From positions 1 to 7,609 of the forward strand of contig CATYYP010000088.1 of NCBI GenBank assembly GCA_958415245.1: DNA of 7,609 nt. Direction: 5' to 3'. This document shows, in pieces, positions 1 to 5,749 of this stretch (positions are counted from its first letter, which is position 1; each line of letters opens with the position of its first letter). Below the pieces are notes generated by a model. It was not told the DNA's origin, searched no databases, and saw only the letters and a program-made list of their open reading frames with translations. Source of the DNA: Schaalia odontolytica. GTDB lineage: Bacteria > Actinomycetota > Actinomycetes > Actinomycetales > Actinomycetaceae. The position numbers and the translations under genes were made by a program.

Positions 1-1280
1 GCACACGACAGGGCGACGAGCGAGAGCGCCAGCAGGAAGGGAGACAGAGGCATCCACCCGTACAGGGCCGTGGCGCTCACGGGGGCCACGATCCACGTGA
101 TAGCGCCGGTAGCGTTGATGACGCCGGCGATGCCGCCCTGCTCGCGCGCGCTCACAGCCAGGGACGCGCCCGCCGAGTACCCGGGGGAGGCCATGCCCGA
201 GGCGACGCCCATCGCGAACGTCGAGACGGCCAGCGTCCACAGCGACGGAGCGATCGTCAGGCACGTGAGAGCCACGACGGCGAGCGTCATGCCCGTGCGC
301 AGCAGCGTGCGCGGACTCCATCCCAGGCGCGGCACGACGATCAGCTGCATGAGCATGGCGCCAGCGGCGTTGGCCAGCAGCATGAGGGCGGTGACGGAAA
401 CGGCGGGCGCGGGCTCGAGTCCGCCGCGATCCTGGACGAGGAAACCCATCGTGATCTGAACGACGCCGTTCGCAAAGTAGATGCCGAACACCGAAGCGAT
501 CCACGGGGCGATACGCCGGTCGGTCCACCGCACGCGCGGGGGCAGCTCGGCGGTGGCTGTCGTCCCGCTCGCGTTATCCGCCGCCGCGTCAGTCGACGAG
601 GCCGGGGCCACCTGCTCGGGTTGTGTGTCCTTGGCCGTCAGGCGGGGCAGGCGCCTCCTCGGGCGCGTGGATGCTCCGTCGCGGGGCAGCCAGATGAGGG
701 CGATGGCCAGGGCGATGAGGACAAAGACCGGGGTGGCGTGCACGGGGCCGAAAATCCACCAGGCACCTAGCGCCGACGAGACGAGGGAGCCGACCATGAC
801 GGACAGGTTGATCGCGCCGGAAAATGCGGACGTGCCGCGTACGCGCGAGGCCTTGTCGGGGGTCACCTCGGCGACGAGGGCCTGGCCCGTCGGCGGGATC
901 GCCGCGACGGCCGCGCCGAAAAAGGGGCCGCGTGCCGCCATAATGGCGCCCGCCGCGAGGAGAGCGCCGATGTAACCGGCAGCCCGCGCCCACACGGCCG
1001 CCGAAAAGAGCGTGCCCGCCGTGAGCGCCAAGAACAGAGCCAACAGGATGACGCGCCTGCGCCCCCAAGCGATCGAACGGCGCCCCCAGAACTGGCTGAG
1101 CGCCGTCACCGCGGCGGCCGCCAAGGAAACGGCCGCGCCCACAATCCACTCGGGCAGATCAAGGGCGCGCGACAGGGGAGCGATCGACACGTTGAGCATG
1201 TTCTGCGCCGTGTATGTAAACAGCGCGATCGCAACGAGCGCGCGCAGCGTCGGATTCGTCAGCAAAGGTGATGAGGGCAC
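1..1280 (-). CDS. MFS transporter, C-terminus cut off by the window edge
   Basis: Integral membrane transporter of the major facilitator superfamily, probably a proton-coupled exporter; the substrate cannot be read from sequence. The frame is open for 426 codons from a GTG at 1280-1278 to the left edge. It shows the MFS pattern: hydrophobic helices from residue about 13 (LVAIALFTYTAQNML), a loop near residues 66-76 with WGRR...WGRRRV that resembles a degenerate motif A between helices 2 and 3, and further helices to about residue 197. A hydrophilic central loop (about 199-257, rich in R, D, A, T) follows, then the second helix bundle from about 258. About ten or so residues are probably missing. 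The GTG was chosen because an AGGA lies six bases upstream; the nearby ATG at 1286 is in another frame that stops early. The gene follows folA in the same direction, but a strong hairpin stands between them and I see no promoter of its own. The family is secure and the function is open. Confidence 0.85.
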   Translation of the reverse strand, partial: MPSSPLLTNPTLRALVAIALFTYTAQNMLNVSIAPLSRALDLPEWIVGAAVSLAAAAVTALSQFWGRRSIAWGRRRVILLALFLALTAGTLFSAAVWARAAGYIGALLAAGAIMAARGPFFGAAVAAIPPTGQALVAEVTPDKASRVRGTSAFSGAINLSVMVGSLVSSALGAWWIFGPVHATPVFVLIALAIALIWLPRDGASTRPRRRLPRLTAKDTQPEQVAPASSTDAAADNASGTTATAELPPRVRWTDRRIAPWIASVFGIYFANGVVQITMGFLVQDRGGLEPAPAVSVTALMLLANAAGAMLMQLIVVPRLGWSPRTLLRTGMTLAVVALTCLTIAPSLWTLAVSTFAMGVASGMASPGYSAGASLAVSAREQGGIAGVINATGAITWIVAPVSATALYGWMPLSPFLLALSLVALSC

Positions 1281-1286
1281 AATGCA

Positions 1287-1290
1287 TCCT
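1287..1290 (-). promoter_or_regulatory. Ribosome binding site of the MFS gene
   Basis: On the minus strand AGGA is followed by six bases and then the GTG start. This site decides for the GTG at 1280. The overlapping ATG at 1286 has no spacer from the AGGA and opens a frame unlike any transporter. Confidence 0.5.
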
Positions 1291-1296
1291 ACGACG

Positions 1297-1323
1297 AAGG
1301 CCCCGCGCGATGCGCGGGGCCTT
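1297..1323 (-). terminator. Hairpin after folA, probable terminator or attenuator
   Basis: A perfect inverted repeat with a 12-base arm (AAGGCCCCGCGC), a 3-base loop and the exact complementary arm. It starts 29 bases after the folA stop and ends 16 bases before the MFS start. There is no real T-run after it on the minus strand (TTCGTCGTAGG), so termination may be incomplete and the transporter may be reached by read-through. Confidence 0.7.
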
Positions 1324-1352
1324 GCCGGACAGGCCTCACAACGGGGAAACGC

Positions 1353-1886
1353 TTAGCGCTGCACCCAGGTGCTCACCTTCCAGCGAGCATCGCCAGAGCG
1401 CTCACGCCACTCGGCATCGCTGCGCTCTTCGTCCCTGCGCCACAGCGCCGGATCCAACGGCGGCGCGTACACGAAGGACGCACCCTCGGGAGCACTCGCG
1501 GCCACGTCCAGCTCCAGGTCGGTCACCACGGCCTCGTCGAGGAGGGGAAGGGTCTCGGCGTAGAGCTGAGCCCCGCCCGTGATCCAGATGTAGGGGGCAT
1601 CCGTGCGCGAGGTTTCCTCGCGCGCGATCTGAAGCGCCTCGTCGACGGAAGAGAGAACAAGAGCGCCCTTGGCCTCGTACCCGGGGGTACGGGTGATGAC
1701 GATGTTCGTGCGGCCCGGCAGAGCGCGCCCGAGAGCCTCCCACGAGCGGCGGCCCATGATGATCGGGCAGCCCATCGTGGACTCCTTGAAGTGCCGGAAA
1801 TCCGCGGGAACATGCCAGGACATGGCCGTGCCCGTCCCGAGGATCCCGTTGCAATCCTGCGCCCAAATCGCGGCGAGCTTCGTCAT
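1353..1886 (-). CDS. folA: Dihydrofolate reductase
   Basis: Cytosolic NADPH-dependent reduction of dihydrofolate to tetrahydrofolate, closing the cycle opened by ThyA; target of trimethoprim and methotrexate in this family. The 177-residue protein has the family landmarks in order: the N-terminal strand and substrate loop (residues 2-17, with NGILG), [13 protein letters not shown] at 22-34 with the catalytic acidic residue Asp29, the [12 protein letters not shown] cofactor motif at 42-53, [10 protein letters not shown] at 57-66, and ITGGAQLY at 102-109 with the Gly-Gly pair. The length is near the usual 160-180. The start ATG overlaps the thyA stop by four bases (ATGA), which implies translational coupling; there is no good separate ribosome site. 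The position before the active-site Trp is Ser (SW) where E. coli has Pro (PW). A longer open frame to 2495 exists, but its upstream part only shadows thyA. Confidence 0.96.
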   Translation of the reverse strand: MTKLAAIWAQDCNGILGTGTAMSWHVPADFRHFKESTMGCPIIMGRRSWEALGRALPGRTNIVITRTPGYEAKGALVLSSVDEALQIAREETSRTDAPYIWITGGAQLYAETLPLLDEAVVTDLELDVAASAPEGASFVYAPPLDPALWRRDEERSDAEWRERSGDARWKVSTWVQR

Positions 1887-2686
1887 ACGGCGACCGGAGC
1901 CTTGATCGTGGGGTGATGCTGGTAGTCCGTCACCGAAATATCGTCGAAGGAGTACTCGAACATCGAGGGAGCCTTCGCGAGCTCCAGGCGCGGGAACGGG
2001 TAGGGCTCGCGGCTCAGCTGCTCGGTCACCTGCTCCGTGTGGTTGGAGTAGATGTGGCAGTCTCCGCCCGTCCAAATGAAGTCGCCGACCTCCAGGCCCG
2101 CCTGCTGGGCGAACATGTGGGTGAGCAGCGAGTAGGACGCGATGTTGAAGGGCACGCCCAGGAACATGTCCGCGCTGCGCTGGTAGAGCTGCAGCGACAG
2201 GCGGCCGTCGGCCACGTACAGCTGGAAGAACGCGTGGCAGGGCTCGAGCGCCATCTGCGGCAGATCGCCGACGTTCCATGCGGACACCACCATGCGGCGC
2301 GAATCTGGGTTCGTCTTCAGCGTCTCGAGGACCTGGGAGATCTGGTCGATGTGGCGGCCGTCCCCGGCGTTCCACGAACGCCACTGGACGCCGTACACCG
2401 GGCCCAGCTCGCCGTCTTCGTCCGCCCACTCGTTCCAGATGCGGATGCCATTGTCCTGGAGCCAGGACACGTTCGACGAACCCGACAGGAACCACAGGAG
2501 TTCGCCGACCACCGACTTGAAGTGCACGCGCTTCGTCGTGATCAGCGGGAAGCCCTTCGACAGGTCGTAGCGCAGCTGCGCCCCAAACAGGGAACGCGTG
2601 CCCGTGCCGGTGCGGTCACCCTTGGGGGTGCCCTCACGCATAATGCGCGCCAGCAGGTCCTCGTACTGGCGGTCGACGACGCTCAC
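1883..2686 (-). CDS. thyA: Thymidylate synthase (ThyA type)
   Basis: Converts dUMP and methylene-tetrahydrofolate to dTMP and dihydrofolate; a cytosolic dimer in this family. The 267 residues match classical bacterial ThyA (264 in E. coli) throughout: DRTGTGT at 24-30 carrying the phosphate-binding Arg, FPLITTKR at 46-53, ELLWFL at 62-67, DSRR at 128-131 (the Arg pair that reaches into the other subunit), the catalytic Cys150 in [25 protein letters not shown] at 169-185, and the terminal KAPVAV. The start is a GTG at 2686-2684, one base after the osmC stop, with only a weak purine stretch upstream, so it probably depends on re-initiation after osmC. An open frame running up to 2947 exists, but its extra N-terminus shadows osmC. 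The gene lies second in an osmC-thyA-folA operon. Confidence 0.97.
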   Translation of the reverse strand: MSVVDRQYEDLLARIMREGTPKGDRTGTGTRSLFGAQLRYDLSKGFPLITTKRVHFKSVVGELLWFLSGSSNVSWLQDNGIRIWNEWADEDGELGPVYGVQWRSWNAGDGRHIDQISQVLETLKTNPDSRRMVVSAWNVGDLPQMALEPCHAFFQLYVADGRLSLQLYQRSADMFLGVPFNIASYSLLTHMFAQQAGLEVGDFIWTGGDCHIYSNHTEQVTEQLSREPYPFPRLELAKAPSMFEYSFDDISVTDYQHHPTIKAPVAV

Positions 2687-2687
2687 G

Positions 2688-3113
2688 TCAGTTGATCCGC
2701 TCGTTCGTCCACGTGTGCGAGGCCGGCAGCGCCTGGTCGACGACCGAGTGCTCGATCGTGCAGTTGCGCTTGATTGCGGCATCGGCGCGACGCTTGAGAT
2801 CCTCGATCTCCTCGTCGGACAGGGCAGACATGTCCTGGACCAGCTCGACGTCCACGTGCGTGAAACGATCATTCTGCTGGTCGTAGTCACCGGACACGCC
2901 GACGAACTGCTCGAAATCGTCGCCCAGGCGAGCCGCCATGCGGGCATCCGAGCTCATCGCGTTGCAGCCCGCGATCGCGAGCTTGAGCAGGTCGCCGGGG
3001 GAGAAGAGGCCGGGGCCGTGACCGATGCGGATCTCGGCGCCGTCCTGGTTGCGGGCGACGTACTGACGCACGCCCGTACGCTGCATGTACAGAGACTTAG
3101 GGGTATCACTCAT
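2688..3113 (-). CDS. OsmC-family protein (thiol peroxidase fold)
   Basis: OsmC/Ohr-family proteins reduce organic hydroperoxides with a pair of cysteines and protect against peroxide or osmotic stress; the substrate of this member is unknown. The 141-residue protein has the two expected cysteines: Cys50 in [15 protein letters not shown], at the head of the central helix, and Cys118 in [10 protein letters not shown]. Between them is the strand and helix stretch [19 protein letters not shown]. The N-terminal strand (about 10-30) leads to GLFSPGDLL, where the family often has a 'sPeelL' motif. The ATG at 3113 was chosen because an AGG lies just upstream (AGGTGTC) and because earlier starts fall inside the terminator hairpin of the previous gene. 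It is first in a tight operon, one base from thyA. I find no strong promoter; a CACAAT at 3126-3121 is a weak -10 candidate that would give an almost leaderless message. Confidence 0.87.
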   Translation of the reverse strand: MSDTPKSLYMQRTGVRQYVARNQDGAEIRIGHGPGLFSPGDLLKLAIAGCNAMSSDARMAARLGDDFEQFVGVSGDYDQQNDRFTHVDVELVQDMSALSDEEIEDLKRRADAAIKRNCTIEHSVVDQALPASHTWTNERIN

Positions 3114-3131
3114 GACACCTATTGTGGCGCG

Positions 3132-3175
3132 AAAAGACCCCGCTCGCCCGAAATGCAACGCCGGGCGGGCGGGGT
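3132..3175 (-). terminator. Intrinsic terminator of the DUF2505 gene
   Basis: Arms of 14 bases at 3137-3150 and 3162-3175 pair with a single mismatch around an 11-base loop. On the minus strand the stem is followed by TCTTTT (3137-3132). It starts 23 bases beyond the stop of the DUF2505 gene and separates it from the osmC operon. Confidence 0.8.
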
Positions 3176-3198
3176 TCCTCGCAGAGCGTAGCGCGGGT

Positions 3199-3681
3199 TC
3201 AGCGATGCTCCTCCAGCCACTGCGCAGCCAGCGCCTGCTCGTGCTCCACGACGCGGCCCAGGTGTGCCACCGCTTCCTTCTCGATGCGCCCGCCGAACAG
3301 GGGCACGCGCACCGACACGTTGCCGGTCACCACGCGAACACTTCCCGCCTCGGTGCCCGCCAGCGTGGACGTGGCCTCGACCGACACCGGGGCGCCGTCG
3401 ACGGTCACGGACGTGCGCGAGGTCGCCTCGGCCTCGTTCGTCGTCCACTCCTCGGTGAAAGCGACGCGCAGATCAGACTTGACAAAGCGCGCGGCCGCCG
3501 CCGGAATCAACTCCGGGCGCACGGTGCCCGCGAATGACACGCGCTGGCCCTCCACAGACACGGTGGAAGAACCCTCGACGACAAACTGGCCGAAGCGTCG
3601 CTCCAGGTAGGCGGGGGTCAGGTACATGGCGACGACCTCGTCGACCGTACCGGGATACGACATGGACTGCGTGAATTGCAT
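3199..3681 (-). CDS. DUF2505 family protein (START/SRPBCC-like fold expected)
   Basis: A 160-residue protein with no transmembrane segment. It opens with MQFTQSMSYPGTVDEVVAM and continues LTPAYLERRFGQF, the beginning typical of SRPBCC ligand-binding folds (a strand, then a helix with 'D...Y'). Alternating strand-like stretches follow (about 45-125), then a long C-terminal helix (about 137-160, GGRIEKEAVAHLGRVVEHEQ). This fits DUF2505, a family found in actinobacteria whose biochemical role is unknown; a small hydrophobic ligand is the usual guess for the fold. The start at 3681 is set by the AGGAG four bases upstream, so the 16 residues gained from an ATG at 3729 are probably not translated. 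It is divergent from pdtaS and ends in its own terminator, so it is likely a single-gene unit. Confidence 0.8.
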   Translation of the reverse strand: MQFTQSMSYPGTVDEVVAMYLTPAYLERRFGQFVVEGSSTVSVEGQRVSFAGTVRPELIPAAAARFVKSDLRVAFTEEWTTNEAEATSRTSVTVDGAPVSVEATSTLAGTEAGSVRVVTGNVSVRVPLFGGRIEKEAVAHLGRVVEHEQALAAQWLEEHR

Positions 3682-3685
3682 GGCT

Positions 3686-3690
3686 CTCCT
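3686..3690 (-). promoter_or_regulatory. Ribosome binding site of the DUF2505 gene
   Basis: AGGAG on the minus strand lies four bases before the ATG at 3681. It is the clearest Shine-Dalgarno site in the window and fixes this start against the upstream ATG at 3729. Confidence 0.7.
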
Positions 3691-3766
3691 GACGAAAGAA
3701 GCGGCGCCGAAGCGTGTCCCGGCGCTCATTTACAACTAAGGTCCGCCCTCGCGGCCCCTCTCCCTT

Positions 3767-3772
3767 TAGAGT
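3767..3772 (+). promoter_or_regulatory. Candidate -10 element of pdtaS (leaderless start)
   Basis: TAGAGT fits the actinobacterial TANNNT -10 pattern. Its last T is seven bases before the A of the ATG at 3779, so transcription would begin at the start codon itself. No Shine-Dalgarno sequence precedes the ATG, as expected for a leaderless message. I see no good -35 at the usual spacing. The rest of the 97-base divergent gap (3682-3778) holds a TTTACA at 3729-3734 and a TAAGGT at 3737-3742, which I cannot assign. Confidence 0.5.
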
Positions 3773-3778
3773 AGATGC

Positions 3779-5239
3779 ATGCGTAGTCTCATGCAGTTAG
3801 CTGAAGAAGCCTCTTCGACGCCGTTGTCGGAGCAGGACATCGATTGGCTGCACCTCCTCCTCGCGGACTGGCAGGTGCTCGCCGACCTGGCGGCCGCCGA
3901 CCTTGTTCTGTGGCTGCCCGCCGACGACGGACGCTTCATCGCGGCCGCCCACTGCCGTCCCGCGACCTCGACGACCGTCCACGTGGACGACATCATCGGC
4001 CTCCACCTGCCCGCCGCCCGCGAAATCGACCTGCGGCGTGCCCTGCAGACCGGGCAGGTCGTGCGCTCGCCCGCCGCCCGCTGGGCCGGCACCTACTCGA
4101 TGATGGAAACCTGCGTGCCCGTGTGCCACGACGGGCGCATCATCGCCGTCGTCACCCGCGAGGCCAACCTGTCGAGTCCGCGTCTGTCCCTCGGCTTCGA
4201 GGGGTGGACCGTTGCGGCGGCCGACACCCTGTGCCAGATGATGGCGCGCGGCGAATACCCCTACGACTCAACCCCGCAGGTCACCTCCCACGGCGTCCCG
4301 CGAGTTCTCGACGGCGCCGTCCTGCTCGATGCGGAGGGCCGCGTCCAGCACGCGACCCCCAACGCCGTATCGTGCCTGCGCCGCCTCGGTATTCGCACGC
4401 ACGTGACCGGAAAGGTTCTCGCTCAGGAGATCACCGAGGTTATCGGCGACGGCACCCTCATCGAGGAATCCATGGCGGTCGTCGTCATGGGGCGCGCCTC
4501 CTGGCGCGTCGAGATCGCCGCGCGCGCCTCGACCGTCAGCATGCGTGCTCTGCCCCTCGTCAACGGGCGTAAGCGCCTGGGCGCCGTCATCCTGACGCGC
4601 GACGTCTCCGAGGTCCACCGCCACGAGCAGGAACTCATGACGAAGGACGCGACGATCCGCGAGATCCACCACCGCGTCAAGAACAACCTGCAGACCGTGT
4701 CCGCCCTGCTGCGCCTCCAGTCGCGCCGCTCCTCCGAGGAAGCCGTCAAGGTCGCGCTCGCGGAGGCCGAGCGCCGCGTGCAGGCCATCGCGACCGTGCA
4801 CGCCGCCCTGTCGCAGAACGTGGACGAGTCGGTTGACTTCGACGAGGTCGCACGCACAATCGTGCGCATGGCCGGTGCGATCGCGTCCACGGACCACGCC
4901 GTCGAGGTCATCACGACCGGCAGCTTCGGCACGATTCAGGCCGATCAGGCTCAGGCCCTGGCGACTGTCCTCAACGAGCTGGTCGCCAACTCGGTTGAGC
5001 ATGGCCTCGCGGACCGCGATGGTCTCATCGAGGTGCGCGCCGAGCGTGAGGGAACGTCCATGACCGTGACCGTCGCAGACGATGGCGTGGGCTTCGTGCC
5101 GGGCACGCCCATGAGCGGTCTGGGTACGCAGATCGTGCATCAGATGGTGCGTGGCGAGCTCAAGGGCTCGATCGAGTGGGCGCCGCGCGAGGGTGGCGGC
5201 ACGCTCGTCACGCTCCACGCCAACCTGGACCCCGCCTGA
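3779..5239 (+). CDS. pdtaS: PdtaS-like soluble sensor histidine kinase (HisKA_2)
   Basis: Cytosolic two-component kinase, 486 residues, with no membrane segments. In mycobacteria PdtaS phosphorylates PdtaR, an RNA-binding ANTAR antiterminator; no such partner is in this window. Domain order seen: an N-terminal GAF-like sensor (about 20-155, including LVLWLPADDGRFIAAAHCRP), a PAS-like domain (about 172-282, VLDGAVLLDAEGRV to GAVILTRDVSE), a HisKA_2 dimerisation helix with REIHHRVKNNLQT (294-306), where His298 or its neighbour His297 is the phosphoacceptor, and a HATPase domain (about 350-483). The HATPase has the N box NELVANSVEHG (399-409), the G1 box ADDGVGF (433-439) and the G2 box GLGTQIV (447-453), so it looks catalytically complete. 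The length is close to mycobacterial PdtaS (about 500). It converges on whiB1, as I recall for M. tuberculosis Rv3220c/Rv3219. The start at ATG 3779 is supported by the -10 element; ATG 3791 is a possible alternative. Confidence 0.93.
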   Translation: MRSLMQLAEEASSTPLSEQDIDWLHLLLADWQVLADLAAADLVLWLPADDGRFIAAAHCRPATSTTVHVDDIIGLHLPAAREIDLRRALQTGQVVRSPAARWAGTYSMMETCVPVCHDGRIIAVVTREANLSSPRLSLGFEGWTVAAADTLCQMMARGEYPYDSTPQVTSHGVPRVLDGAVLLDAEGRVQHATPNAVSCLRRLGIRTHVTGKVLAQEITEVIGDGTLIEESMAVVVMGRASWRVEIAARASTVSMRALPLVNGRKRLGAVILTRDVSEVHRHEQELMTKDATIREIHHRVKNNLQTVSALLRLQSRRSSEEAVKVALAEAERRVQAIATVHAALSQNVDESVDFDEVARTIVRMAGAIASTDHAVEVITTGSFGTIQADQAQALATVLNELVANSVEHGLADRDGLIEVRAEREGTSMTVTVADDGVGFVPGTPMSGLGTQIVHQMVRGELKGSIEWAPREGGGTLVTLHANLDPA

Positions 5240-5277
5240 TCGGGGATCCGCCCAGGCTGGGTGAATGATCAACGAAC

Positions 5278-5310
5278 GAGGCCGGGGATCCATTGTGGAT
5301 CCTCGGCCTT
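5278..5310. terminator. Shared bidirectional terminator between pdtaS and whiB1
   Basis: Arms of 15 bases (5278-5292 and 5296-5310) around a TTG loop. On the plus strand all positions pair, two of them as G-U; on the minus strand those two become A-C mismatches, so it favours pdtaS slightly. T-runs on either side are poor. A second small hairpin at 5321-5336 (GCGGCA, four-base loop, TGCCGC) lies only nine bases after the whiB1 stop and may help to end that transcript. Confidence 0.65.
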
Positions 5311-5345
5311 GATCGTCGGTGCGGCATGCGTGCCGCTGCGGCTTG

Positions 5346-5597
5346 TTAGCAGCCTGCGCGGCGTGCGCGCGCGGCGCGGCGCTTGAGGGAGCGGCGTTCT
5401 TCTTCGCTCATGCCACCCCACACGCCCGAGTCCTGGTTGTTGTCGATGGCCCACTGCAGGCAGATGCCCACGACCTCGCACTCGCGGCACACGGCCTTGG
5501 CCTCGGCGACCTGCGTAATAGCCGGACCCGTGTTCCCGATGGGGAAGAAAAGTTCCGGGTCTACGGTCAGGCATGCTGCCTTACTGCGCCAATCCAT
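5346..5597 (-). CDS. whiB1: WhiB1-type iron-sulfur transcription regulator
   Basis: An 83-residue Wbl protein. It carries the four cluster cysteines Cys9, Cys37, Cys40 and Cys46 (C-x27-C-x2-C-x5-C), the same positions as I recall for M. tuberculosis WhiB1. The start MDWR, the stretch DPELFFP at 13-19, the QDSGVWGGMSEEERR segment (55-69, with the family's GVWGG turn) and a basic tail KRRAARARR (72-80) point to WhiB1 rather than other Wbl classes. The M. tuberculosis protein binds a [4Fe-4S] cluster that reacts with nitric oxide, partners the primary sigma factor and is essential; the same role here is inferred. The start ATG has only a poor nearby ribosome site; GAGGAG lies about 13 bases upstream. 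An additional cysteine ends the chain (Cys83). It is a single-gene unit, convergent with pdtaS and downstream of the FtsK-like gene with its own upstream region. Confidence 0.96.
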   Translation of the reverse strand: MDWRSKAACLTVDPELFFPIGNTGPAITQVAEAKAVCRECEVVGICLQWAIDNNQDSGVWGGMSEEERRSLKRRAARARRAGC

Positions 5598-5667
5598 GAT
5601 CTGTCTTTCGCTCCTCGCGTCCTGTGCGCCTGGTTCTCTTTTACTCTTTTTCAGTGTCCGCTAGGTC

Positions 5668-5714
5668 ATCTTAGTCGCGCAAGGTCGTGTCAACAGTGAA
5701 ATGGAGATGTCACT
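5668..5714 (-). promoter_or_regulatory. Candidate whiB1 promoter region with an upstream dyad
   Basis: Within the 152-base gap before whiB1 (5598-5749), a perfect TTGACA stands on the minus strand at 5693-5688. The best -10 look-alike, TAAGAT at 5673-5668, is only 14 bases away, shorter than usual, so the pairing is uncertain. Immediately upstream lies the inverted repeat AGTGA-N10-TCACT (5695-5714), a possible binding site for a dimeric regulator. The leader would be roughly 60-70 bases long and includes a purine-rich stretch. Confidence 0.4.
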
Positions 5715-5749
5715 ATGTGGCTGCTCACGACCGGCCAATAAGGTGGGAC

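Noticed and set aside
70..975. Two plus-strand open frames (70-459 and 481-975) in the left region
   Set aside because: The minus strand is open for the whole 1-1280 stretch in one frame that encodes typical membrane helices. The plus frames are shadows.
1913..2695. A 260-codon open frame on the plus strand opposite thyA
   Set aside because: It is the antisense shadow of a full-length, clearly recognisable thymidylate synthase, and the residues match no known fold that I recognise.
3121..3126. CACAAT as the -10 of the osmC operon
   Set aside because: The first base is off consensus and no -35 sits at a suitable distance; it is mentioned only as a weak candidate in the osmC entry.
5241..5291. 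CGGGGATCC repeated at 5241-5249 and 5283-5291 as a possible attachment or mobile-element trace
   Set aside because: The copies are nine bases long, no integrase or element lies nearby, and the second copy is part of a terminator stem.
4268..5293. A 341-codon open frame on the minus strand opposite pdtaS
   Set aside because: Its product is a low-complexity mix rich in R, D, G, H and L that mirrors the pdtaS codons. The plus-strand frame has complete kinase motifs. Long antisense frames are expected at this GC content.
5695..5714. A canonical CRP operator upstream of whiB1
   Set aside because: The half-sites fit, but the spacer is 10 bases where CRP sites have 6, so I report only an unassigned dyad.
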